From an uncultured Bacteroides sp. (lineage in GTDB: Bacteria > Bacteroidota > Bacteroidia > Bacteroidales > Bacteroidaceae): DNA of 64,000 nt. The stretch's first letter is position 1; every line of letters begins with the position of its first letter. Under the pieces are notes generated by a model. That model saw nothing but the letters and a program-made list of their open reading frames with translations. It was not told where the DNA came from and searched no databases. The translations under genes and the position numbers were made by a program. Positions 54,584 through 63,631 of this stretch are shown here, piece after piece. The stretch is taken from contig CAUEFX010000005.1 of NCBI GenBank assembly GCA_958477465.1, positions 1 through 64,000 on the forward strand. The letters run 5' to 3'.

Positions 54584-55048
54584 TATTTCTTAAATTTAAT
54601 GATTAATAAAAAATTAACATAGATAAAAATAATGAAAAGCAGTGAAACAAACGAAGGATTATATTTTACATACGTGACAATGAGAGAAAGGTCATGAATT
54701 TGCTTGGAATGGTACATATTAACCTCAACCGGATAAATTGAATGATTACTTTATTGATGCGAAGGTTAAATACATAGACATGAAATGCATCGTTACTCGT
54801 AGAGAATCGCTTCGATTCTCTACGACAAAAAAAGAAAAGATATAGCGTATTGATATTCAACATCTTGACATACATCAAGAGTATTATCTATTTTCAACAA
54901 TCAAATCATGTCTTTATACCCTATTTTCTTTATTATGATCTATTAAAAATCACAGCATTCATTAAATCCATTCGAATAGCAATCGAATAGCCTGCCGGAT
55001 AAGGAGAATGGACCGACCAATCTATACGAGTAGGATAAATGTCTCTCG
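54584..55048. other. Intergenic region at the right end of the tail island
   Basis: This 465-base AT-rich stretch has no supportable gene. A 70-codon minus frame at 54666-54878 runs through the palindrome and is not credible. It contains the palindrome at 54797-54825 and a short repeat of TCGAATAGC near 54975-54994. No integrase, tRNA or direct repeat matching the left junction is visible. Confidence 0.6.
54797..54825. repeat. 29-bp palindrome, sibling of 31252-31292
   Basis: Thirteen-base perfect arms (54797-54809 and 54813-54825) flank a 3-base loop. The left part, CTCGTAGAG, is the same as the core of the 41-base palindrome at the other end of the tail island. It is followed by an A-rich run, so on the minus strand it is preceded by T residues rather than followed by them. 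Confidence 0.7.
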
Positions 55049-56449
55049 CTATTCACAAAGCACTTCACACACCTTGTCCTGAAACTCTCTGGCTTTTGAG
55101 GCAGAGAGAACATTCTGATTCATGATGGCAAAAGCTATTTCATGCCCGTTGGCAGCTTTCAGATAACCGGCCAACGCATTGATAGCGGTATAGGAACCGG
55201 TTTTGGCGTGCACATTCTTATACGCTTTACTCTGCTTCATCCGGTACTTCAATGTCCCGTCTACACCGGCAACAGGGAGTGCTTTATAAAGCTTCCGGAA
55301 CACTTCCGTACGGGAATATGCGTATTTCAAGAAATCGACCAAAAGGGCAGGGGAGAGGTAGTCATAGTTGGAAAGACCGCAACCATCAGCTATTTTATAA
55401 CGATCGGGGTTGTGCCCCAACTGTTTTATCATTTTCTTTATTTCGGCAATCCCTTCTTTGGCGGACACATATCTTTTGCCGGTAGCCTGTGCACCCAGAC
55501 GACAAAACAAAGCCTCCGCACTCAAGTTATCACTCTCTTTCATAATCTGATTCAAGACATCCTGTACCGGACACTCCCAACGAACCATACAAGCCGACAG
55601 GCTATCGGGGACAAAGACCGAAAAATCATATCCGCGAGACACATCGATGCCGCGATCATGAAGCTTCTCTAAAAAAGCATGCATAAAGAAGTCCTGTGAG
55701 GAAAAGACATTGATATCGGCACTTCGTTTTCCTTCTACATTGCCCGTGACCGTGATGTTGTTTTTATTCTGAAGCCATCCCCGGGTAACGGTAAACTTCC
55801 CGGCAGAAGGTGTACGTGTCCGGGCAGTGTTGCAAAGAGAGTAATAAGAGGATACCGGATAACAGGATACCTTTGCTGTATCACCGGAAACAGCACCCGG
55901 AGCAGCTGTAACCGTGACCATCCCCTTGTGGTACATCAGAGGAGAGAGATAAGGCTGATAGGCTTCCGGCGTATCGTCCCACGCCCAACCGGCACCCCAA
56001 TAAAGAGAATCTTTCATGGAGATATCCCCGTAGATCTTACCATTGATAACGGAGAAAGGGAAAGCGGCGACACTGTCTGCCAATGAATCCATGCCATGCT
56101 CATCGAACTCGGGATCGAATCCTCCTATCACATACAGGTCTCCGCAAAGTGTGTCACGTTCGACCGTACCCTTATACCATACTTCGGTACGGAACGGCTC
56201 ATCGGCATCGGGACGAGAAAGAGCCGTAATGGCAGTTAGCAGCTTCATGGTCGATGCAGGCCGCGAAAGTTTGGTATCCCGATGGGCATAGAGGGGTTTC
56301 TTCGCAGTAAGATCATATACGGATATACCGACTTCGGAACCTTCGGGTAAGGTTCGCAATAAAGCATTGATGCGTGAAGAAAGTACCTCCTGCCCCCACA
56401 AAACGGGAAGACAGGAGGATAATATAAGGAATAGGAATAATCTTTGCAT
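55049..56449 (-). CDS. dacB: D-alanyl-D-alanine carboxypeptidase/endopeptidase (PBP4 type)
   Basis: This 466-residue protein has a signal peptide (about 1-19) and the three penicillin-binding motifs of class C low-mass enzymes: SxxK in RPASTMKLLT, SxN in ESDNLSAE, and KTG in HAKTGSYTAINAL. The long insert between the first two motifs is typical of PBP4. It removes the terminal D-Ala or cuts cross-links in periplasmic peptidoglycan. It follows lpdA by 16 bases. It is the first chromosomal gene beyond the tail island. Confidence 0.95.
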   Translation of the reverse strand: MQRLFLFLILSSCLPVLWGQEVLSSRINALLRTLPEGSEVGISVYDLTAKKPLYAHRDTKLSRPASTMKLLTAITALSRPDADEPFRTEVWYKGTVERDTLCGDLYVIGGFDPEFDEHGMDSLADSVAAFPFSVINGKIYGDISMKDSLYWGAGWAWDDTPEAYQPYLSPLMYHKGMVTVTAAPGAVSGDTAKVSCYPVSSYYSLCNTARTRTPSAGKFTVTRGWLQNKNNITVTGNVEGKRSADINVFSSQDFFMHAFLEKLHDRGIDVSRGYDFSVFVPDSLSACMVRWECPVQDVLNQIMKESDNLSAEALFCRLGAQATGKRYVSAKEGIAEIKKMIKQLGHNPDRYKIADGCGLSNYDYLSPALLVDFLKYAYSRTEVFRKLYKALPVAGVDGTLKYRMKQSKAYKNVHAKTGSYTAINALAGYLKAANGHEIAFAIMNQNVLSASKAREFQDKVCEVLCE

Positions 56450-56465
56450 AAATTTAGAATCTCTA

Positions 56466-57818
56466 TCAAAGGGCTTCTCTGAATATTTCGGCCACCGTGG
56501 GGTGGGGGAATACGATTTTCTTCCACTCCGTAACGGTCAGTTTCATTTCTACGGCCATACCGGCAAGGGTAATGATTTCTGAAGCCGGATTGCCAAGAAC
56601 ATGAGCTCCTAAAATCGTCTTATCTTCACCTATAAAGATTTTGCACATACCGTTCACCCCCTCGTTCTCGGCAACAAAACGGCCGGAGTAGGCCATCGGC
56701 AATTTGACAACATGAAAAGGAATTCCTTTGGCCAGCAGGTTCTCTTCAGTCTGACCTACCCCTGCAATCTCCGGATTGGTGTACACTACACCGGGAATGG
56801 CACGATAACTCATCGTATCTTCTTTATCGAGAATGGCATGTACAGCGACCTCCGCCTCACGAACAGCCGTATGGGCCAGTAGAGAGAATCCCGTCAGATC
56901 ACCACAAACATATACTCCCGGCACGGAAGTCTGCATCTTATCATTGACAGCTACATTACCGCGTTCCGTCAGTACCAGTCCCAAATTTTCCAATCCGAAG
57001 CCTTTGGTTACAGGCCGGCGACCGACACTCATCAGAATCTTCTCCGCAACCACGCTTCCCGTACCTTCGGCATTTTCATAAGCCACAGCCACGCCACCGT
57101 CATGTGGTGACAAAGAGGTTACTTTGGTGTTAAGCAGGAATTTTACTCCCCGTTTGGCATATTCGACACGAAGCAGGGCGGAAAGCTCTTTGTCCATTCC
57201 GTTCAGAATCTCGCCGAGCATCTCGATAACCGTCACCTGTACACCGAGACTGCTGAAAAAAGAAGCAAATTCCATTCCGATGACGCCACCGCCCACAATG
57301 GCCAATGAGGAGGGCAGCTCTTTATTGTCGAGCGCATCCCGATGTGTCCAGTAATCTACTGTATTGATGCCTGCAAACGGCGGGATAAATGTTTCCGAGC
57401 CCGTACAAATAATCAGATTTTCGCATTCGTAACTCTCTTCACCGCAACGGACGGTATTTTTATCGATGATATACGCTTCGCCGTTTACAACCGTCACATT
57501 ACTGGAAGCAAGCTTACCTTTTACACCCAATACCAATTTACGTACTACTTTGCTTTTACGGGCAATTATCTTTGCCAGATCGAAAGAGACTTCCGGCACA
57601 TTCACCGCATATTTAGAGGCATGTCTGGCCCCGTCATACGTCTTTGCCGAATAAAGCAAAGTCTTGGTAGGGATACATCCTTCGTTCAGACAGACTCCCC
57701 CTAAATTCTGTTTTTCGAAGAGCAAAACGCTCAGTCCGGCCTTACCGGCAGCTTCGGCAGCCGTATAACCCGCAGGGCCGCCGCCAATGATAATTACCTG
57801 GTATTTCATATTATTCAT
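56466..57818 (-). CDS. lpdA: Dihydrolipoyl dehydrogenase
   Basis: This 450-residue flavoprotein has an FAD-binding IIIGGGPAGYTAAEAAG, the redox disulfide in GGVCLNEGCIPTK, NAD binding in LAIVGGGVIGMEFASFFSSLG, and the second FAD site in VPGVYVCGDLTG. The C-terminal catalytic His-Glu lies in FPHPTVAEI. It reoxidises the dihydrolipoyl groups of 2-oxoacid dehydrogenase or glycine-cleavage complexes. None of those subunits is nearby. Its start overlaps the stop of the PH-domain gene by 8 bases. Confidence 0.95.
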   Translation of the reverse strand: MNNMKYQVIIIGGGPAGYTAAEAAGKAGLSVLLFEKQNLGGVCLNEGCIPTKTLLYSAKTYDGARHASKYAVNVPEVSFDLAKIIARKSKVVRKLVLGVKGKLASSNVTVVNGEAYIIDKNTVRCGEESYECENLIICTGSETFIPPFAGINTVDYWTHRDALDNKELPSSLAIVGGGVIGMEFASFFSSLGVQVTVIEMLGEILNGMDKELSALLRVEYAKRGVKFLLNTKVTSLSPHDGGVAVAYENAEGTGSVVAEKILMSVGRRPVTKGFGLENLGLVLTERGNVAVNDKMQTSVPGVYVCGDLTGFSLLAHTAVREAEVAVHAILDKEDTMSYRAIPGVVYTNPEIAGVGQTEENLLAKGIPFHVVKLPMAYSGRFVAENEGVNGMCKIFIGEDKTILGAHVLGNPASEIITLAGMAVEMKLTVTEWKKIVFPHPTVAEIFREAL

Positions 57819-58218
57819 TATTAGATTGGATTCTTCTCTTCTCCACCGACTCGATGAATTCCCGTTCCTTGACAGGCATTACCGATGCATACTTCTCCTT
57901 GCCGTACTCAATGAGCAGATACTCCGTCACCGAAAACCGGCCGAATTTCATCGAATGATATTTCCGTATGGAAGTGATCTCTTTGATGGGAATCGTTTTT
58001 TTACGTGTAAAACGTCCATAAGAAAGAATCAGTTCTCCCTCCGATGTAACGGTATAAGTAGTATGAATTACCTGCTCGATTACCACAATCAATATCAACA
58101 TCATAAGAACAGCAAGCAGAATATACTTGCACCAGAGAAAGCCAAACGCATTCGCTCCCAATACAATCAGCAGAAAATATTGATACCAGGCAATACGGGC
58201 ATGAAAAATTCGGTTCAT
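57811..58218 (-). CDS. Membrane protein with bacterial PH-like domain
   Basis: This 135-residue protein has two hydrophobic segments close together (about 10-30 and 31-50). A small beta domain follows (about 52-125: TTYTVTSEGELILSYGRFTRKKTIPIKEITSIRKYHS), like bacterial PH-domain membrane proteins. The function is unknown. It overlaps lpdA and is probably cotranscribed with it. The divergent nadB gene starts 106 bases away. Confidence 0.75.
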   Translation of the reverse strand: MNRIFHARIAWYQYFLLIVLGANAFGFLWCKYILLAVLMMLILIVVIEQVIHTTYTVTSEGELILSYGRFTRKKTIPIKEITSIRKYHSMKFGRFSVTEYLLIEYGKEKYASVMPVKEREFIESVEKRRIQSNNE

Positions 58219-58296
58219 TTTGTCAGATTTTTGCTGCCAAGTTAGTAATTTTATGAATTAATGACAACGAAAAGTACAATGAAAACAGTTATTTTG

Positions 58297-58304
58297 TAGT
58301 TTTG
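58297..58304 (+). promoter_or_regulatory. Bacteroides-type -7 element for nadB
   Basis: TAGTTTTG matches TAnnTTTG and lies 20 bases before the nadB start. No clear -33 element is visible. Confidence 0.5.
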
Positions 58305-58324
58305 TGCCAACAAACATTTAGATT

Positions 58325-59896
58325 ATGGTTAAAAAATTCGATTTCCTCGTCATCGGTTCCGGTATTGCCGGAATGAGTTTTGCCTTGAAAGTGGCACACA
58401 AAGGAAAAGTAGCCCTTATCTGTAAGAGCGGTTTGGAAGAAGCCAATACCTATTTTGCACAGGGAGGAGTAGCTTCGGTCACCAATCTGCTGGTCGACAA
58501 TTTCGAAAAACACATAGAAGATACGATGATTGCCGGCGACTGGATAAGCAATCGCGCCGCCGTAGAAAAAGTCGTACGGGAAGCTCCCGCACAAATTGAA
58601 GCGCTCATCAGCTGGGGAGTGGATTTTGATAAAAATGAGAAAGGCGAGTTCGACCTGCATCGCGAAGGAGGACATTCGGAGTTCCGTATTCTCCATCACA
58701 AGGACAATACCGGCGCCGAAATACAGGACAGTCTTATCAAAGCCGTACAACGGCATCCAAATATTACGGTCATTGAAAATCATTTCGCCGTTGAAATACT
58801 GACACAGCACCATCTGGGGGTAACTGTTACCCGCCAGACACCGGACATCAAATGCTACGGTGCTTACATCCTTGACCCGAAAACCGGAAAGGTGGATACC
58901 TATCTGGCCAAGGTGACACTGATGGCAACAGGTGGTGTGGGAGCCGTATATCAGACAACGACCAATCCGTTGGTGGCTACCGGAGACGGTATCGCCATGG
59001 TCTACCGTGCCAAAGGAACGGTGAAAGACATGGAGTTCGTACAGTTTCACCCGACAGCACTCTATCATCCGGGCGACCGGCCGTCTTTCCTGATTACCGA
59101 AGCCATGCGCGGATACGGTGCCGTACTCCGTACAATGGATGGCAAAGAGTTCATGCAAAAGTATGATCCGCGCCTTTCACTCGCACCACGAGACATCGTG
59201 GCACGTGCCATCGACAACGAAATGAAGAACCGGGGAGACGACCATGTTTACCTCGACGTCACTCACAAAGATCCGGAGGAGACCAAAAAACATTTCCCGA
59301 ACATTTATGAGAAATGCCTCAGTTTAGGCATCGACATCACCAAAGATTATATCCCGGTAGCCCCGGCCGCCCATTATCTGTGCGGAGGTATTCTGGTGGA
59401 TTTGAATGCACAATCTTCTATCGAGCGTCTCTATGCGGTAGGCGAATGCTCCTGTACCGGTTTGCACGGTGGCAACCGACTGGCATCCAATTCACTGATT
59501 GAAGCCGTGGTTTATGCTGATGCAGCCGCCAAACATACGTTGAAGGTGATAGACCAGTATACCTACAACGAAGACATTCCCGAATGGAACGATGAAGGTA
59601 CCCGCTCACCGGAAGAGATGGTGCTGATTACCCAAAGCATGAAAGAGGTGAACCAGATCATGAGTACCTACGTGGGCATCGTCCGGAGCGACCTTCGCTT
59701 GAAGCGTGCATGGGATCGCCTGGACATCCTTTATGAAGAGACGGAAAGCCTGTTCAAACGTAGTGTAGCCTCCAAGGAGATTTGCGAGTTGCGCAACATG
59801 ATCAATGTGGGATACCTCATCATGCGTCAGGCAATGGAACGCAAGGAAAGCCGCGGATTACATTATACAATCGATTATCCGCATGCAAAGAAATAG
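58325..59896 (+). CDS. nadB: L-aspartate oxidase
   Basis: This 523-residue FAD enzyme has the dinucleotide motif VIGSGIAGMSFALKVA, EANTYFAQGGVASV, the substrate region in DLHREGGHSEFRILH, MEFVQFHPTALYHPG, and YLCGGILVD with CSCTGLHGGNRLASNSLIEAVVY. The fumarate-reductase-like C-terminal helical domain is complete. It oxidises aspartate to iminoaspartate, the first step of NAD synthesis, and can use fumarate in anaerobes. nadA and nadC are not adjacent. An inverted repeat follows at 59922-59959. Confidence 0.96.
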   Translation: MVKKFDFLVIGSGIAGMSFALKVAHKGKVALICKSGLEEANTYFAQGGVASVTNLLVDNFEKHIEDTMIAGDWISNRAAVEKVVREAPAQIEALISWGVDFDKNEKGEFDLHREGGHSEFRILHHKDNTGAEIQDSLIKAVQRHPNITVIENHFAVEILTQHHLGVTVTRQTPDIKCYGAYILDPKTGKVDTYLAKVTLMATGGVGAVYQTTTNPLVATGDGIAMVYRAKGTVKDMEFVQFHPTALYHPGDRPSFLITEAMRGYGAVLRTMDGKEFMQKYDPRLSLAPRDIVARAIDNEMKNRGDDHVYLDVTHKDPEETKKHFPNIYEKCLSLGIDITKDYIPVAPAAHYLCGGILVDLNAQSSIERLYAVGECSCTGLHGGNRLASNSLIEAVVYADAAAKHTLKVIDQYTYNEDIPEWNDEGTRSPEEMVLITQSMKEVNQIMSTYVGIVRSDLRLKRAWDRLDILYEETESLFKRSVASKEICELRNMINVGYLIMRQAMERKESRGLHYTIDYPHAKK

Positions 59897-59921
59897 AGAC
59901 CTTTTTTATTGAAAGCAAATG

Positions 59922-59959
59922 AACGCAAATTAAATCCGAATCCGGAGATAATTTGCGTT
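59922..59959 (+). terminator. Probable terminator after nadB
   Basis: Ten-base perfect arms (59922-59931 and 59950-59959) surround an 18-base loop, itself partly self-complementary, and are followed by TATCTGTTTA. It is weak in T run but well placed 25 bases after the stop. The rest of 59960-60252 contains the candidate small RNA and otherwise no gene. Confidence 0.5.
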
Positions 59960-60068
59960 TATCTGTTTAAAAAAAGAAGTGAAGTTGGCTCACAATTCTT
60001 ATCAAGTATTAATCGAAGAATACATTTTCTTAAACGATGTTATAAAACATACTTTTTTGCTTGGATAA

Positions 60069-60099
60069 TTTGCAGATTTCGCTAATGTCCGTATCTTTG
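60069..60099 (+). promoter_or_regulatory. Promoter of the 60.1-kb candidate small RNA
   Basis: TTTG at 60069-60072 and TATCTTTG at 60092-60099 are separated by exactly 19 bases, the best promoter match in the window. It points into the short terminator-ended element. Confidence 0.7.
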
Positions 60100-60104
60100 C
60101 AACG

Positions 60105-60167
60105 TGTTTTTCATAGTATTAGATTTAAGGTTAACAAAGGTTGGAGCAAGGCGTTGCTCCTTTTTTT
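60105..60167 (+). ncRNA. Candidate small RNA, copy 2
   Basis: A transcript starting near 60105 would be about 62 nt and end at a strong hairpin (GGAGCAA 60143-60149 with TTGCTCC 60154-60160) followed by seven T residues. Upstream of the hairpin lie TTTTTCATAGT and TTAAGGTTAA, as in the 7.6-kb copy. The hairpins of the two copies differ in sequence but not in form, which points to selection for structure. A perfect -33/-7 promoter precedes it. It is convergent with the GH89 gene. Confidence 0.6.
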
Positions 60168-60252
60168 ATGCCTGTACGTTCCTATATCCTCTTTATTCAT
60201 AATACGAATCAAACGCACTTATCGAAAACTTCAATCTCAAAAACAACAATTA

Positions 60253-62541
60253 TTATTCACCAAGATTCTCATAGGTAGGCTTTCCTGAAGAGTGATTCGA
60301 GACCTTCACCCCTCCGGCATAATACTCCTGAGAAAGTTTGAAATACTTATCAAAGAGAAGTTTTACCATACCGGTCTCCTCCCCTTCGGTAATCGGAGTA
60401 CGTGCCTTACCGTAACTATCGACATAAGCAAGTTCCCACTCTGCCAACCCATCATAGAAATCATTGGCACGGAAAGCCTCCCGACCGTAAATCTGCGGTA
60501 AACCGGCTTCTTCATAAGAAGTGCCTGCATCGAGATGTTGTTGCAGCATGGCATAGAATTTCTGCCAGCGCGGAAGATAATAACCATTGATCAGTCCCGA
60601 CCACTCTCGCCATGAATAATCAAAGATACGCGGATCACCGTCAGCTCCCCAGATAGTAACCAAAGAGGTGGCATCACGTTCCATCAGATTCTTCTCCTCG
60701 TCAGTATCTCCCCAACTACGGGCCTCTGTCAACCAACGGTCAAAACTGTACTCACTTCGAGTACGAAGCAATTTGTCCATATCAGCCAACATTTCAAGAA
60801 ATCGCCCGGAATGAAGTGCAAAAGCATGCCGGTCTTTCTTCCTGAACGCCTCTGCCGCCTTCCGGTGGATAAGCTGTCCAAGATTCGCCATCATCTGCCG
60901 TTGCACATCCACAATATCGAAACGATAGGGTCGGGAAGCCGATAATTTATCTATATCTTTCAGCAACAAGCGCTGGGCACGAATCACCAAAGCCGGATCA
61001 TAAGGTATCTCAAGACCGGCATTCGGACCGGATTTTTTCACATCCAATGCAGGACGTGCGGCAACAATAGAGCTTTTCTCCGTACCATTCGTACCCTGGC
61101 GATACGGGCCATCGAGCAGCAGCATCCATGCTTCCTGCGCTGCCGGCGAAGAGGCACCGTAACGACGGGTAACATACTGCTTCAGCCAAGGTTGCAGATC
61201 GATGCTATCGGCATGACAGGGCATTTCAAAAGCCAATTCATAATATACCGGATTCTGCTCGATAGCCTCCATAAATAGTCCTGATCCGCAAATAGCGGGA
61301 TTCAACCGTTTGGCTTCGCTGTATTGATTGGAGGCAAGAAGCTTCAAATCACCGTGCATATTGATGCGTCCACCAAAATTATGTAAGTTACCCACTACGG
61401 TAGAATACCCCCAGAACAGAGCTTTTGAGGTACTTTTACCATTCAGATCAAGAATCAGCAAAGCATCTTTCGGAACGGCTTTAACAATATCTTCACGCAA
61501 GCTCCACGACTGCATGGCCCAGATACTATGCGGATCGAAATCACGGAAAAGACGGTGGATGCTTTCTCCCACAGCTTTCAGATATTCGGGAGTATCTACC
61601 GGTGGAACACTTTCGTGAAATGGATCGGCGGCATAGACTCCGTGTGCACCAAACAGACGGGCCTGTTCTCCAAGAAAAACCCGTCCCATACGGGTAAACA
61701 ATGAATCGGTAGGATCCAGCTGAGCAGCCCCTATGAATCCGCACCAAGAGCGCTGCTGGTTGATATTTGCCGCAGGGTACTTCTCTTTCAGCTCACGGGG
61801 AACGTAACCGGAAAATCCCTGCTGAATAGGCTGCATTCCTAATTCCAACTGCCGTGCAATAATCTTTTTACCCAATGCGACATGCTTATCGATTACAGAC
61901 TTCGGAAGAGGGCCACCATAACTTTGAAGGTTTTGCATCCATTGCCACGCTGCATGCCCGGGACCGGTCAGGAAAGCACGCGCCTCTTGATCGGTGAAGT
62001 TGAAGTGCAGTAAAGTATTGTACCACACTGCATCCAACCCAATAGTAAAAAGGGGCATATTGATGGAGTTCATCGCCATAAAATCCAACTCCTTTTGCCA
62101 GCGCTCCCAATTCCACCAGGCGGCAGTATAACTGACGGTGCAATAATTCATGTATACACGATAACGGCCATTGATAACACGACGTTCTTTTTCCCGGGGT
62201 TGAGGCAGTTTCTTCGGAAGATTCAACTGATTACCAAACCAAGAAACATGTGCCTGACAGGTATACTTCAAATACCAGTTGAAAGCGGTAGCCAAAGCTA
62301 CGGGCGTGTTACCGCGGAGGATGACTTTTTTACCGTTACCATCTACTTCATATACATCAGAACCATTATCGGAAGCGATCAATTCCAACCGGTATTGGGA
62401 AGAATAACCGGGCGTAACCCGTTCTATCAGATCATAAACGGCTTGGATACGTTTGTCTTTACCCGAAACGGAGAAAGAACAGAGAAAAAGTAACAAAAGA
62501 AGAGTAGTTTTGCTTTTGGTCATTAAATTCATAGCATTCAA
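60253..62541 (-). CDS. GH89 alpha-N-acetylglucosaminidase
   Basis: This 762-residue protein has a signal peptide (about 8-27) and the GH89 three-domain layout. A small N-terminal domain is followed by a catalytic barrel with RYRVYMNYCTVSYTAAWWNWERWQKELDFMAMNSINMPL, YAADPFHESVPP (candidate catalytic Glu), LHNFGGRINMHGD and MEAIEQNPVYYELAFEM (second candidate Glu). The helical C-terminal domain contains SRPYRFDIVDVQRQ and WREWSGLINGYYLPRW. Family enzymes remove terminal alpha-linked GlcNAc from host glycans such as mucin or heparan. Alternative starts lie at Met4 and Met7. The gene stands alone with no SusCD pair nearby. Confidence 0.93.
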   Translation of the reverse strand: MNAMNLMTKSKTTLLLLLFLCSFSVSGKDKRIQAVYDLIERVTPGYSSQYRLELIASDNGSDVYEVDGNGKKVILRGNTPVALATAFNWYLKYTCQAHVSWFGNQLNLPKKLPQPREKERRVINGRYRVYMNYCTVSYTAAWWNWERWQKELDFMAMNSINMPLFTIGLDAVWYNTLLHFNFTDQEARAFLTGPGHAAWQWMQNLQSYGGPLPKSVIDKHVALGKKIIARQLELGMQPIQQGFSGYVPRELKEKYPAANINQQRSWCGFIGAAQLDPTDSLFTRMGRVFLGEQARLFGAHGVYAADPFHESVPPVDTPEYLKAVGESIHRLFRDFDPHSIWAMQSWSLREDIVKAVPKDALLILDLNGKSTSKALFWGYSTVVGNLHNFGGRINMHGDLKLLASNQYSEAKRLNPAICGSGLFMEAIEQNPVYYELAFEMPCHADSIDLQPWLKQYVTRRYGASSPAAQEAWMLLLDGPYRQGTNGTEKSSIVAARPALDVKKSGPNAGLEIPYDPALVIRAQRLLLKDIDKLSASRPYRFDIVDVQRQMMANLGQLIHRKAAEAFRKKDRHAFALHSGRFLEMLADMDKLLRTRSEYSFDRWLTEARSWGDTDEEKNLMERDATSLVTIWGADGDPRIFDYSWREWSGLINGYYLPRWQKFYAMLQQHLDAGTSYEEAGLPQIYGREAFRANDFYDGLAEWELAYVDSYGKARTPITEGEETGMVKLLFDKYFKLSQEYYAGGVKVSNHSSGKPTYENLGE

Positions 62542-62689
62542 AAATTAAAATAACGCATCTTCGTCCTCATAACATATAGCATTACAGCTTGTTATTACGG
62601 AACAAAGATGCGCATTATTTTTTATTATATCAACGTTTTTTCCCACAGAAACACTGTGTGGTTCGGTCTTTTCCCCTTGTTTACAAAGA

Positions 62690-62723
62690 CACCCCTGCAA
62701 CAGACAGAACTGCGACAGGGGTG
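62690..62723. terminator. Hairpin sharing the core of the 23.0-kb nested element
   Basis: CACCCCTG (62690-62697) and CAGGGGTG (62716-62723) form a stem, followed by ATTTCTATGTTTT. It lies between the start of the GH89 gene and the end of the rubrerythrin gene, so it may terminate rubrerythrin transcripts. The arms are the same eight bases as the centre of the inner hairpin at 23032-23069, and the flanking GTGATTTCT resembles GTGAATTTCT there. Confidence 0.55.
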
Positions 62724-62785
62724 ATTTCTATGTTTTAAATACTTTTACTTTACTTCCTACTTACTTAAAACCGGAAAACGGTTTA

Positions 62786-63364
62786 TCAATAGTTTTCCTT
62801 TTTTACCTCAAAATAAGCTTGCGGATGCAGACATGCCGGACAAACTTCGGGAGCTTCCTTGCCGATAGTGATATAACCACAATTGCGGCATTGCCATACT
62901 ACCTCGCCTTCTTTTGCAAAAACAGAAGCATTTTCGATATTGTTCACAAAAGCGCGGTATCTTTCTTCATGGCCTTTTTCGGCAACAGAAATATTGCGAT
63001 ACATGGCAGCAATTTCATAAAAACCTTCCTGTTCGGCCACATCGGCAAAATGCGGATAATCCTGCGACCACTCTTCATGCTCACCGGCAGCAGCTTCCAA
63101 TAAATTGTTGAGAGTAGTACTGATAACTCCGGCAGGATAGCTGGCAGTAATTTCTACCATACCCCCTTCGAGATACTTAAACATACGTTTTGCATGTTCT
63201 TTCTCCTGATCAGCCGTTTCAGTAAAAATAGCAGCGATTTGTTCGTAGCCCTCCTTTTTAGCAACACTTGCATAATAAGTGTAACGCATTCTTGCCTGTG
63301 ATTCTCCTGCAAATGACGTCAGCAGATTCTTCTCTGTCTGAGTACCTTTAATACTTTTAGCCAT
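62786..63364 (-). CDS. rbr: Rubrerythrin
   Basis: This 192-residue protein is called from the ATG at 63364 (MAKSIKGTQTEKNLLTSFAGESQARMRY), which matches the family start. A longer frame to 63382 adds six unlikely residues. The N-terminal four-helix di-iron domain has Glu residues in SFAGESQAR, TADQEKEHAKRMF and VAEQEGFYEIAAMYRN. The C-terminal rubredoxin-type site has WQCRNCGY and VCPACLHPQAYF (two CxxC). It reduces hydrogen peroxide in anaerobes using electrons from rubredoxin. A -7 element lies at 63424-63431. Confidence 0.95.
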   Translation of the reverse strand: MAKSIKGTQTEKNLLTSFAGESQARMRYTYYASVAKKEGYEQIAAIFTETADQEKEHAKRMFKYLEGGMVEITASYPAGVISTTLNNLLEAAAGEHEEWSQDYPHFADVAEQEGFYEIAAMYRNISVAEKGHEERYRAFVNNIENASVFAKEGEVVWQCRNCGYITIGKEAPEVCPACLHPQAYFEVKKENY

Positions 63365-63423
63365 AATAGTTCTATATATCAATTAATTAGTATAATTACG
63401 CTTGATGTTGTTTACTTATAACG

Positions 63424-63431
63424 CAAATGTA
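63424..63431 (-). promoter_or_regulatory. Bacteroides-type -7 element for rubrerythrin
   Basis: The minus strand reads TACATTTG, matching TAnnTTTG, 60 bases before the rubrerythrin start. Confidence 0.55.
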
Positions 63432-63549
63432 GGCATTATGTTCAAGATAAGTATTCTCTTCTTCATTAATAAATTCTATCAGATCATTGATAAATCCTAT
63501 CTAAATCAAATTATATGCTTAAAAACATATTATTTAGATTTATTTTATG

Positions 63550-63557
63550 TAATTTTG
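63550..63557 (+). promoter_or_regulatory. Bacteroides-type -7 element for the SulP gene
   Basis: TAATTTTG matches TAnnTTTG, 75 bases before the start at 63632. The leader between them is AT-rich and shows no clear structure. Confidence 0.5.
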
Positions 63558-63631
63558 CAACCTCTAATTGGCAAAACTGACAAAATCACACATAATTTTC
63601 GTACACATTAACGTATCATAGCATTAATAAA

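Noticed and set aside
54666..54878. 70-codon minus-strand frame
   Set aside because: It reads through the 54.8-kb palindrome, is low in complexity, and has no start context or similarity that supports it.
58289..59158. 289-codon minus-strand frame opposite nadB
   Set aside because: It is fully antisense to nadB, whose motifs are unambiguous. The translation has no recognisable fold.
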